Assembly: GCA_052387115.1 (NCBI GenBank)
Contig: JBQTJM010000155.1
Coordinates: forward strand, 1 to 11,834
Length of the DNA: 11,834 bases
From: JACCXJ01 sp052387115
GTDB taxonomy: Bacteria; Pseudomonadota; Gammaproteobacteria; JACCXJ01
Direction of reading: 5' to 3'
The notes below the pieces were generated by a model, which saw only the letters and a list, made by a program, of their open reading frames with translations, had not been told where the DNA came from and made no database searches. Shown piece after piece: positions 1 to 5,810 of this stretch. Both the position numbers and the translations under genes were made by a program. How positions within the stretch are numbered: the stretch's first letter is position 1; each line of letters starts with the position of its first letter.

Positions 1-192
1 GCTGCCGCATGGGCGATGGGGGGCATGATGGACCTCGAAAGGCGAGCCGAATGGTAGGAAGGTCGATAACGGCTGTCAACGGACAACGTTTAACCGGGGG
101 GGCGTGCCGCTGCCGCGGCCGGCAGCGTCGCCGCTCGACCTCCCAGCCCCGGAGGGTGGTATGGCGGCTTCGAGGTATATGGTGAAGTATAG

Positions 193-378
193 TGCTTCTT
201 CACCGGTACCGCGGCGGACGCCGGCATCCCTGGTGGGAAGATCCTGCCCGGTGTGCACGCTCGGTTCGTGCGTATCGAAACACTGATTCAGATGAAGGAA
301 GCGACCGGGCGGGCGAAGGACCGCGAGGACGTCCGGCAACTGGGACGACTACTGGATAACCCGGACGATGCCCACTGA
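193..378 (+). pseudogene. 3' fragment of a nucleotidyltransferase gene (NTase copy 1)
   Basis: This frame is open from just after a TAG at 190-192 to the TGA at 376-378 and has no convincing start codon. Its last 40 or so residues contain RFVRIETLIQMKEATGR, which aligns with VRFVSIPTLIRMKEAAGR near the C-terminus of the intact NTase at 700-1209. The GG...DxD catalytic part is absent, so the fragment cannot be an active enzyme. It ends by overlapping the ATG of the small gene at 368 by 11 nt, the same layout as at the intact module (14-nt overlap at 1196-1209). I infer a truncated paralogue of the minimal NTase family, left by deletion or recombination. Nothing in bases 1-192 is recognisable, apart from an 18-codon tail (1-57) that may be the end of a gene entering the window. 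Confidence 0.6.
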
Positions 379-703
379 TAGCCGACCTCACGCCCGATCC
401 GCGCAGCGCGGCTGGGATGAGCACAACCTATCGCAGTTGAGATATTTCCGCTCGCTGAGCCTGCACGAGAAGCTGCAAGCGGTCGAGGGCATGGCGGACG
501 TCGTCCGCCACCTACAGCGGATCCGAGCGCAGGGCGGATTCAAGCCGGGGTCGGCCGGTGTTGAGGGAATGGCGGACGTCGCGCGTCGGTTCGGGAAAAC
601 GCGCCGAACGGCGGGGGCCGGGGGTTGGAGATCGAGCCGGTGGGGCGCGCGGAGCTGGCGAGGGAAAGATGTGGACGATAAACCCTCGACAGTCCACCCA
701 TGA
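368..703 (+). CDS. Small partner protein of NTase module (IDW-related family, copy 1)
   Basis: Function unknown. The first 60 or so residues include LSQLRYFRSLSLHEKLQAVEGMADVV, which matches in pattern (QLR-W/F---L----KL-A-E-M) the other small genes at 1196 and 11227. It lacks their N-terminal IDWxLTxW motif, so it is a divergent member. After residue 60 a second partial copy of the VEGMADV segment appears, and the rest of the frame (GAGGWRSSRWGARSW and on) is low-complexity and probably not original sequence. The gene overlaps the preceding NTase fragment by 11 nt and its TGA overlaps the ATG of the next NTase (ATGA at 700-703), which suggests translational coupling. It is likely the second gene of a two-gene toxin-antitoxin-like unit; which partner is toxic cannot be told from sequence. 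Confidence 0.55.
   Translation: MPTDSRPHARSAQRGWDEHNLSQLRYFRSLSLHEKLQAVEGMADVVRHLQRIRAQGGFKPGSAGVEGMADVARRFGKTRRTAGAGGWRSSRWGARSWRGKDVDDKPSTVHP
482..581 (+). repeat. Imperfect direct repeat within the small gene
   Basis: Positions 482-503 and 560-581 match at 20 of 22 bases, with an offset of 78 nt (26 codons, in frame). Both encode VEGMADV. The second copy goes on as ARRF, which resembles other family members better than its own continuation does. It could be a short tandem duplication or the join left by recombination between two paralogous genes. Confidence 0.7.
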
Positions 704-1209
704 AACTCGCCAGCTTCGAAGCCATCGTGCGCGCGCTCACGGACGCCAGCGTACGCTACCTGATCGTGGGCGGCCTGGCCGTGAACGCGCACGGCTTCCT
801 GCGCTTCACCAAGGATGTGGACCTGGTGGTGCAACTGGCACCGGATAACATCGAGCGCGCTTTCGTCGCGCTTCGCGGTCTCGGCTATCGCCCGCTGGTG
901 CCGATCACGGCGGAGCAGTTCGCCGATGTGGCATTGCGGGAGAGCTGGATCAGAGACAAGGGCATGCAAGTGCTGCAGTTCTGGAGCGATCAGCATATCG
1001 AGACGCCCGTCGACCTGTTCGTAACCGAACCCTTTCCCTTCGAAGAAGAGCATGAAAGATCCCTCGTCAAGCCGCTGCATGGGGCGATCGATGTCCGCTT
1101 TGTCTCCATTCCCACGCTGATCCGCATGAAGGAAGCCGCGGGCCGCCCCCAGGACCGGATCGACATCGAACACCTGCACATGAGACTGGAAGACGATGCC
1201 CAAGAATGA
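700..1209 (+). CDS. Minimal nucleotidyltransferase, AbiEii/DUF6036-like (NTase copy 2)
   Basis: A 169-residue protein with the signature of the polymerase-beta-like nucleotidyltransferase fold: YLIVGGLAVNAHG at residues 20-32, then the catalytic pair D39 and D41 in KDVDLVV. A later aspartate in PVDLFVTEP (D105) is a candidate third metal ligand. Proteins of this class transfer nucleotides to proteins or RNA and commonly occur in toxin-antitoxin or abortive-infection pairs (MNT/HEPN, AbiE, MenAT). The exact subfamily and substrate are inferred. The start at 700 overlaps the preceding stop as ATGA. The end overlaps the small gene at 1196 by 14 nt, so the two are likely co-translated. All visible catalytic residues are intact, unlike the related copy at 10738. 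No strong Shine-Dalgarno is seen, consistent with coupling to the upstream gene. Confidence 0.85.
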   Translation: MKLASFEAIVRALTDASVRYLIVGGLAVNAHGFLRFTKDVDLVVQLAPDNIERAFVALRGLGYRPLVPITAEQFADVALRESWIRDKGMQVLQFWSDQHIETPVDLFVTEPFPFEEEHERSLVKPLHGAIDVRFVSIPTLIRMKEAAGRPQDRIDIEHLHMRLEDDAQE

Positions 1210-2290
1210 ACCACCGGCGGACGGCATCGATTGGCGCTTGACGACCTGGGACGGCTCTCGCCGCGAACAGTTGCGCAGATGGGCCGCGTTGCCGCTGGAG
1301 CGCGTCATCCTGGCCATCGAGGAGATGCAGGATCTGGCCGATCATTTCCGGCGGATGCATGCCGAGGATGGGTTCACGTCCGCCTCGGCTTCGGGCGCGA
1401 CATCTCAAGAACGAAAACCCGGCGCGCGCCGCGGATCCAGGAGTCTTGAGCCGTTGCCCGAGGGAGCGGATAATCGATTCTATGAACTGGAAACAGAAGA
1501 TCGCACACTGGCGCAGCCTTCGAGCGCAAGAGCAGGCACGGATCCGCCTAGCACGCCTGCCCAGGAAGGTGGCGCGGAGCATGGCCTTCGAGGGCGAGCC
1601 GGTGGACGAGCGCATGCTGGAGAAGGAGCTCGACCGCCTCACGCGGCAACGCGTTACGTAGACACCGCGCTCGGCATCCTCAGTTACGCCGAGCTGGCCC
1701 CCCATATAGCCAAGCGCGTCCAGGCGCTGCAGAGCGCGATCGTGGCCGGACACTACGATGGCCGCACGCTCGATGAAGGCCTCTTCCTTGAGCTTCACCG
1801 GCGCATTTGCGCCGATCTGATACCCCATCTTGCGGGCCGCTGGCGTACCGGCAACGTCGTGGTCGGCGAGCATGAGGCACCCGCCTACCCCTCGGTGCCA
1901 CAACGGATGCGCGAATACGTCCTCGATCTCCAGGCACGCCTCGCGTCGTTGCCGGGGGAGCCTGACGATCTGTGGCTGGAAACCTTGGCGTTCGCCGAAG
2001 GCAGGCTGCTGAGTATTCATCCTTTCGGTGATTTCAACGGGCGCGTCACCCGCGTGTTCATCGACTTGCTCGCCCGCGTCCTCGACCTACCGGACGTGGA
2101 CCCGACTCCCGATCCGGGCGAGGCAGCTGAGCAATACCTTGCCGCCCTGCGAGCGGCCGACCGCAACGACTGGCGAGCCTTGATGGACATTTGGCGGCGG
2201 CGAATCGAGGAGGCAGGGCCAGGAGCTTGGACGGATCTTCCCACCCAGCGCCGCGACGAAGCAGATTTTGGAGGAATCGTGTCTCCATGA
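1196..2290 (+). CDS. IDW-family small protein (copy 2); frame stays open into the Fic domain
   Basis: The first 60 or so residues are a clear IDW-family protein: IDWRLTTWDGSRREQLRRW at residues 11-29, then IEEMQDLADHFRRM. It is the partner of the NTase it overlaps. The copy at 11227 is 84 residues long, but here no stop follows, and the frame runs for 364 codons into the Fic toxin. Codons from roughly residue 70 to 150 show no recognisable domain, and a separate antitoxin gene (1482-1661) is read in another frame across that stretch. Two readings are possible: a real IDW-Fic fusion, or an IDW gene that lost its stop and happens to be in frame with Fic. I favour the second, because small antitoxins normally sit directly before Fic toxins. 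Automated annotation would probably call this one 364-residue protein. Confidence 0.5.
   Translation: MPKNEPPADGIDWRLTTWDGSRREQLRRWAALPLERVILAIEEMQDLADHFRRMHAEDGFTSASASGATSQERKPGARRGSRSLEPLPEGADNRFYELETEDRTLAQPSSARAGTDPPSTPAQEGGAEHGLRGRAGGRAHAGEGARPPHAATRYVDTALGILSYAELAPHIAKRVQALQSAIVAGHYDGRTLDEGLFLELHRRICADLIPHLAGRWRTGNVVVGEHEAPAYPSVPQRMREYVLDLQARLASLPGEPDDLWLETLAFAEGRLLSIHPFGDFNGRVTRVFIDLLARVLDLPDVDPTPDPGEAAEQYLAALRAADRNDWRALMDIWRRRIEEAGPGAWTDLPTQRRDEADFGGIVSP
1482..1661 (+). CDS. VbhA/FicA-like antitoxin of a Fic toxin
   Basis: A 59-residue basic, helical protein lying directly before the Fic domain. It contains SMAFEG at residues 33-38, an exact match to the [S/T]xxxE[G/N] inhibitory motif by which class I Fic antitoxins push a glutamate (here E37) into the toxin's ATP site and block AMPylation. 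The ATG at 1482 has a GGGAG ribosome-binding sequence about 15 nt upstream, and the length fits VbhA/FicA proteins. Its stop lies where the Fic reading frame would be expected to begin, the usual overlapping antitoxin-toxin order. The motif match plus position makes the call firm, although the whole gene lies inside a longer open frame on the same strand and may be missed by gene callers. Confidence 0.8.
   Translation: MNWKQKIAHWRSLRAQEQARIRLARLPRKVARSMAFEGEPVDERMLEKELDRLTRQRVT
1649..2290 (+). CDS. Fic-domain toxin (FicT/VbhT-like AMPylase), start codon uncertain
   Basis: Fic proteins transfer AMP from ATP to hydroxyl side chains; toxins paired with VbhA/FicA antitoxins are known to AMPylate the DNA gyrase and topoisomerase IV subunits GyrB and ParE. 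The active-site loop is IHPFGDFNGRVTR, with the catalytic His encoded at 2018-2020. The usual Gly before NGR is Phe here, and the broken Fic copy downstream also has Phe, so this is probably a subfamily trait. A substrate-flap-like stretch, NVVVGEHEAPAYPSV, precedes it. No ATG, GTG or TTG in this frame lies near the antitoxin stop. ACG at 1649 sits where homologous spacing would place the start (then RYVDTALG), so a lost ATG, an ACG start, or translation from 1196 are the alternatives. The stop overlaps the next small gene as ATGA. Confidence 0.75.
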   Translation, partial: TRYVDTALGILSYAELAPHIAKRVQALQSAIVAGHYDGRTLDEGLFLELHRRICADLIPHLAGRWRTGNVVVGEHEAPAYPSVPQRMREYVLDLQARLASLPGEPDDLWLETLAFAEGRLLSIHPFGDFNGRVTRVFIDLLARVLDLPDVDPTPDPGEAAEQYLAALRAADRNDWRALMDIWRRRIEEAGPGAWTDLPTQRRDEADFGGIVSP

Positions 2291-2407
2291 GCGAAGACCG
2301 GGATGACATCGATTGGAGCTTGACCGCCTGGAAAGGGAGCCGCGGTATCCAGCCGGCTCGAACTCACCCTGCGCGAACGCATTCACCATGACAAGAGAAA
2401 GCGATAG
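2287..2407 (+). pseudogene. Decayed IDW-family small gene (copy 3)
   Basis: An ATG overlapping the Fic stop begins a peptide with IDWSLTAWKGSR, nearly identical in pattern to IDWRLTTWDGSR at 1196 and IDWTLTSWEDSR at 11227. Shortly after, the similarity moves to another frame, where RLELTLRERI corresponds to the LALAVRERL stretch of copy 4, and that frame ends at TAG 2405-2407. It is therefore a frameshifted and truncated family member. It follows a Fic gene rather than an NTase. The ATG of the next gene (2388) lies inside the remnant. Confidence 0.7.
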
Positions 2408-2666
2408 TTTTCTCTACGGCCAACTGCCGGCCGAGGTGCAGCCCGCGGCGGGAGTGAGGGGTGTGCTGATCCGCACGGCCGACGGCGAGATGGTGTTTCG
2501 AGTCTATGACGGCCCGGAGCGCTTCACGGATTACGAGATCCGGCACGATGATCTGAGCGTCACCATCGACGCGGACGAGCTGGCCGCGTTCTACACGGTC
2601 GAGGAGCGCAATATCCTCGATCACAGTCCACAGGTGCTGGGCCTCAGAAAGGTCCATGAGCGATGA
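2388..2666 (+). CDS. Small acidic protein of unknown function, upstream of the Fic remnant
   Basis: A 92-residue soluble protein with no signal peptide or membrane segment. I do not recognise the family. It looks like a compact fold of beta strands followed by a helical tail: GVRGVLIRTADGEMVFRVYD, then FTDYEIRHDDLSVTID, then ELAAFYTVEERNILDHSP. The start at 2388 (MTRESDSFLYG) is preferred over an in-frame ATG at 2313, because the stretch between lies in the decayed IDW gene. It sits immediately before the broken second Fic gene, and a further ATG (2656) lies inside its end. Its place corresponds to that of an antitoxin, so it may have been the partner of that Fic protein. This is inference from position only; there is no [S/T]xxxE[G/N] motif. 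Confidence 0.6.
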   Translation: MTRESDSFLYGQLPAEVQPAAGVRGVLIRTADGEMVFRVYDGPERFTDYEIRHDDLSVTIDADELAAFYTVEERNILDHSPQVLGLRKVHER

Positions 2667-2961
2667 GCTGCGTGGAGTTCTTCAAGCGCGCAAGGCGTAC
2701 TGAACGACCGTACCCTGGAGTGCCTGGCATTCGCCGAGGAACGGTTGCTTTCGATACACCCCTTCCAGCACTTCAACGGCCGCCTTACGCGCCTTCCTGG
2801 CCGAGATCCTGCAACGGCTCGATCTGCCCGCCATGGATCCGACTCGCGAGGCCGGCCAACACAGCGAACGCTATCGACAAGCGCTCAAGGCCGCGGACCG
2901 AGCGAATTGGCAGCCATTAGTCACGGTCTGGCGCTGGCGGTTCGAGAGGGCTCGGATATGA
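2667..2961 (+). pseudogene. Truncated, frameshifted second Fic gene
   Basis: Two frames together read as the C-terminal half of a Fic protein. The first carries LECLAFAEERLLSIHPF and then QHFNGRLTR, matching LETLAFAEGRLLSIHPF and GDFNGRVTR of the gene at 1649-2290. After NGRLTR the similarity moves to another frame, AFLAEILQRLDLP, and continues to ANWQPLVTVWRWRFERA and a TGA at 2959-2961. The shift is best explained by loss of two bases (GC) from a GCGCGC run near 2791. The N-terminal half of the Fic domain is missing; a stub beginning MSDELRGVLQARKAY at 2656 may be what is left of the original start. The active-site His remains, but the acidic residue after HPF is replaced (HPFQHF), so the product would not be active even if made. 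Confidence 0.8.
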
Positions 2962-3026
2962 ACCATCGTCCCGACTTCCGTAGACCAAAGCCAAAGGCGT
3001 TGCTCTACTCCAGTCTCGAACAATGA
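2958..3026 (+). other. 22-codon open frame overlapping the Fic remnant stop
   Basis: An ATG at 2958 overlaps the remnant's TGA as ATGA and gives MNHRPDFRRPKPKALLYSS plus three residues before a TGA. It follows the local pattern of small genes that begin on the preceding stop, but it is too short to identify and may be chance. It ends just before the palindromic repeat at 3079. Confidence 0.2.
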
Positions 3027-3078
3027 ATAAAACGACATCAATTGGCGCGCACCCCTGCTCCCCGTACGACCTCTTCAA

Positions 3079-3229
3079 TGTAGGGTGGGTTAGCCGCGCC
3101 GTTTGCGGCGTAACCCACCAACCCGTCGGCCATGGGCCGACACCTTGCAGGACGGCTTGGGAAGGAGCTCCGCTGCGCGGGCCGAGTCGGTGGGCCGCGG
3201 TATAAACAGCATGCCGAACCCACTCTACA
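3079..3229 (+). repeat. REP/MITE-like palindromic element upstream of cas3
   Basis: A strong hairpin is formed by GGTGGGTTAGCCGC (3084-3097) and GCGGC-G-TAACCCACC (3105-3119): 14 paired bases, one bulged G at 3110 and a 7-nt loop. The element appears bounded by TGTAGGGTGGGTT (3079-3091) and its inverted match AACCCACTCTACA (3217-3229), 12 of 13 bases. GGTGGGTTA...TAACCCACC palindromes of this sort are, to my knowledge, dispersed intergenic repeats in many gammaproteobacteria. No T-run follows the hairpin, so it is not a classic terminator. It makes up most of the 237-nt gap before cas3 and could affect transcript stability or insulate the operon from the upstream genes. Confidence 0.75.
3201..3206 (+). 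promoter_or_regulatory. Possible -10 box for the cas operon
   Basis: TATAAA lies 58 nt before the cas3 start in the only sizeable gap upstream of the operon. No good -35 hexamer is found at the right distance, so this is a weak candidate. An 18-codon open frame (3211-3267, MPNPLYIPDVKPLMIGLP) begins five bases after it and its TGA overlaps the cas3 ATG. It may be a leader peptide coupled to cas3, or chance. Confidence 0.2.
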
Positions 3230-3263
3230 TTCCCGACGTCAAACCTTTAATGATTGGTTTGCC

Positions 3264-5810
3264 ATGAGCTTCCACGAGTTCTTCAGCAAGGCTACGGGCC
3301 AACAACCCTATCCGTACCAGCAGCGCCTTGCCGTAGAAGGCTGGCCTGAGCTGCTCAATATTCCGACCGGTTTGGGTAAGACCGCAGCCGTGACGCTTGC
3401 CTGGGCTTGGAAACGCGCCCTGCACACGAGTGCCAAACGCGAGGGCGAGCCCGATCCGAACACGCCACGACGGCTCGTCTGGTGCCTACCCATGCGGGTC
3501 TTGGTGGAGCAGACGGCGGATAACGTCAAGGGATGGTTGTCTCGTCTGGGCTGGCTCGACGAGCCGGGACGCAACAAGGTCTCCGTGCATCTCCTTATGG
3601 GTGGCGAAAACGATCTCAAGTCCTGGGCGGAGTGGCCAGAGGAAGAAATGGTCTTGATCGGCACCCAGGATATGCTGCTATCGCGTGCACTGATGCGCGG
3701 ATATGGCATGAGTCGCTATCAGTGGGCGGTGCACTTCGCCTGGCTGCATAACGACGCGATGTGGGTGTTCGATGAAGTTCAATTGATGGGGCCAGGCTTA
3801 GTGACCAGTGCGCAACTTCAAGCGTTTCGCCGGGGTTTCGGTTTGTCCTCAAACAGTCGCAGTCTGTGGGTCTCGGCCACCCTCAAGCGGGAGTGGTTGA
3901 AGACCGTAGACTTCGATCCCGCATTGCTTAATCCTCCGTCGCAACTTAGCGACGAAGAACGAAAGCTGCCCGCGGTTCGGGAGCGCGTTGATGCAGTCAA
4001 GGCACTTTCGCGCTGTGATGTGGCGCTCGTCCCGACCAAGGCTGCCACATCTCAAACAGTCGAGGAAAGTGAGAAGGTCAGTAGGATCAGTAATGACGAC
4101 CTCAAGACCTACTACCACGCATTGGCCGCCCAGGTTGTTGAAGCGTATCAGCAGGGTACCACCACGCTTGTAATCCTCAACACTGTCGAACGCGCGCAGG
4201 GTCTGTTCGCCGAATTGGAAGATCGTTTCGATCCGCGACAAGCTAGAGGCCGGAAAAAAGCGGTGACGTCGGAGTCTTTTGTCCCGCCCGGCCCTGAGCT
4301 GCTGCTGATTCACTCCCGCTACCGCGCCGGAGACCGTCGCACGCATGAAGCACGTTTGCGTTCGCGCCCACCCGCTGAAGGCCGCATCCTCATCGCCACC
4401 CAAGCCATTGAAGCAGGCATAGACCTGTCTGCTCGCATGCTGTTCACGGAGCTCGCGCCCTGGGCCTCGCTGGTGCAGCGTTTTGGCCGTTGCAACCGTT
4501 ACGGCGAGTTCAACGCGACCCGAGATGCGCAGGTCATGTGGATTGACGTAGCGGACGCCAAGCCCTACGCCACTGAGGAGCTCGATGACGCGCGAGAAGG
4601 TCTGGTGAAGCTCAAGAGCGCCGCGCCCGCCGATCTCCCACCCATCACCGCCGATGCCCCGCTGCACCCGGTGCTCCGACGCAAGGATTTCCTCGACCTG
4701 TTCAACACCGACCCCGACCTCTCCGGCTTCGATGTGGACATCGCGCCTTACGTGCGCGACGCCGACGACGCCGACGTACTGCTGTTCTGGCGTGGGCTGG
4801 ACGGAGATGCGAAGAACGAACCATCCGCATCGCGGGAAGAGCTTTGCCGCGCCGGGCTGGGCGCTGCAAAGAAGCTGCTGGATCGCCTCGAAACCGGAGA
4901 CGTGTTCGTATGGGATTCGTTAGCACGCAAATGGACGACACCAAGGCCGAACGACGTGCGCCTGCGGCCCGGCATGACGTTGATGCTGAAGGCTGGCGTC
5001 GGCGGGTACGCGCCGGAACTCGGACTCATCCCCGAAAGTAAGGCGGTGGTTCCGCTGATCGACGCACCTGAGCAGAATTCACTGACCGAAGAAGCGTTCG
5101 ACGACGACCACCGAAGCCTCCTGCAAATCCCGGTAACTCTGTCGCGACACCTCGCCGACGTGGAAAGCGAAGCCCGCGCGCTCTGCGAGGCACTGGCGGT
5201 GGAAGAAGCCCACGCGGTGATCCAGGCTGCACGTTGGCATGACGTGGGCAAGGCGCATGAAGCCTTCCAATCGATGCTCGGATACGCCCACGAGAAGGGA
5301 ACGAAGGAAGTTCTGGGCGGTGGGCTTTGGGCGAAGTCGGGCGGCAACTACCGAGGACGTGCGATTTATCAGGTGCCGGGCGAAGACAAGCCACGTAACC
5401 GCTTCCGCCACGAACTCGCGTCCGCGCTCGCCTGGCTCGACCAACACGGCGAGAACGCAGACTCCGACCTCACCGCCTACTTGATAGCAGCCCATCACGG
5501 CAAGGTGCGGATGTCTCTGCGCGCGCTGCCACAAGAGAGCGAGGCTCCAAAGGGCCGACTGTTTGCGCGCGGTGTCTGGGACGGCGACACGCTCCCGGAG
5601 GTCCCCTTCGAGGACGGCGAGACTTTGCCGACAACCACCCTCCATCTGGACCTGATGCAACTGGGCGAGGGGCCGCAAGGCTCCTCGTGGACCACGCGTA
5701 CCCACCGCCTGCTGCAGCAGCTAGGCCCATTCCGCTTGGCTTGGCTGGAAACCTTGGTGCGCATCGCCGATTGGCGCGCTACGCGCGCTGAGCAAGAGAT
5801 TGCAAAATGA
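3264..5810 (+). CDS. cas3: CRISPR-associated helicase-nuclease Cas3, type I-G (helicase then HD)
   Basis: Cas3 is recruited by the crRNA-guided Cascade complex, unwinds target DNA with ATP and degrades it. The 848-residue product has an SF2 helicase core: Walker A IPTGLGKT (33-40), a DEVQ motif II at about 170-173, SAT at 204-206, motif V ATQAIEAGIDLSAR, and QRFGRCNR at about 405. The HD nuclease follows at the C-terminus: a candidate metal-binding His at about 629, WHDVGK (658-663), RHELASAL, and AHHGK with H744-H745. This helicase-then-HD order is opposite to most Cas3 proteins and is typical of type I-U/I-G. The start at 3264 (MSFHEFFSKATG) is chosen over an in-frame ATG at 3132, which lies inside the palindromic repeat. 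No good Shine-Dalgarno is seen. The stop overlaps csx17 by 4 nt. All key residues appear intact. Confidence 0.96.
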   Translation: MSFHEFFSKATGQQPYPYQQRLAVEGWPELLNIPTGLGKTAAVTLAWAWKRALHTSAKREGEPDPNTPRRLVWCLPMRVLVEQTADNVKGWLSRLGWLDEPGRNKVSVHLLMGGENDLKSWAEWPEEEMVLIGTQDMLLSRALMRGYGMSRYQWAVHFAWLHNDAMWVFDEVQLMGPGLVTSAQLQAFRRGFGLSSNSRSLWVSATLKREWLKTVDFDPALLNPPSQLSDEERKLPAVRERVDAVKALSRCDVALVPTKAATSQTVEESEKVSRISNDDLKTYYHALAAQVVEAYQQGTTTLVILNTVERAQGLFAELEDRFDPRQARGRKKAVTSESFVPPGPELLLIHSRYRAGDRRTHEARLRSRPPAEGRILIATQAIEAGIDLSARMLFTELAPWASLVQRFGRCNRYGEFNATRDAQVMWIDVADAKPYATEELDDAREGLVKLKSAAPADLPPITADAPLHPVLRRKDFLDLFNTDPDLSGFDVDIAPYVRDADDADVLLFWRGLDGDAKNEPSASREELCRAGLGAAKKLLDRLETGDVFVWDSLARKWTTPRPNDVRLRPGMTLMLKAGVGGYAPELGLIPESKAVVPLIDAPEQNSLTEEAFDDDHRSLLQIPVTLSRHLADVESEARALCEALAVEEAHAVIQAARWHDVGKAHEAFQSMLGYAHEKGTKEVLGGGLWAKSGGNYRGRAIYQVPGEDKPRNRFRHELASALAWLDQHGENADSDLTAYLIAAHHGKVRMSLRALPQESEAPKGRLFARGVWDGDTLPEVPFEDGETLPTTTLHLDLMQLGEGPQGSSWTTRTHRLLQQLGPFRLAWLETLVRIADWRATRAEQEIAK

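Noticed and set aside
181..204. Inverted repeat GGTGAAG / CTTCACC with a 10-nt loop at the left edge of the NTase fragment
   Set aside because: Only 7 bp, no T-run, no matching copy at the right flank; not enough for a terminator, operator or mobile-element end.
388..2020. Long open frames on the minus strand (388-1317 and 1067-2020)
   Set aside because: They are opposite well-supported plus-strand genes, show no recognisable motifs, and are expected by chance in GC-rich DNA.
2663..2920. 85-codon frame beginning MSCVEFFKRA
   Set aside because: It runs in a different frame through the Fic remnant, whose two other frames carry the real homology.
3132..3263. N-terminal extension of Cas3 from an ATG at 3132
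   Set aside because: The added residues are encoded by the palindromic repeat region and do not resemble Cas3; MSFHEFFSKATG at 3264 is a family-like start.
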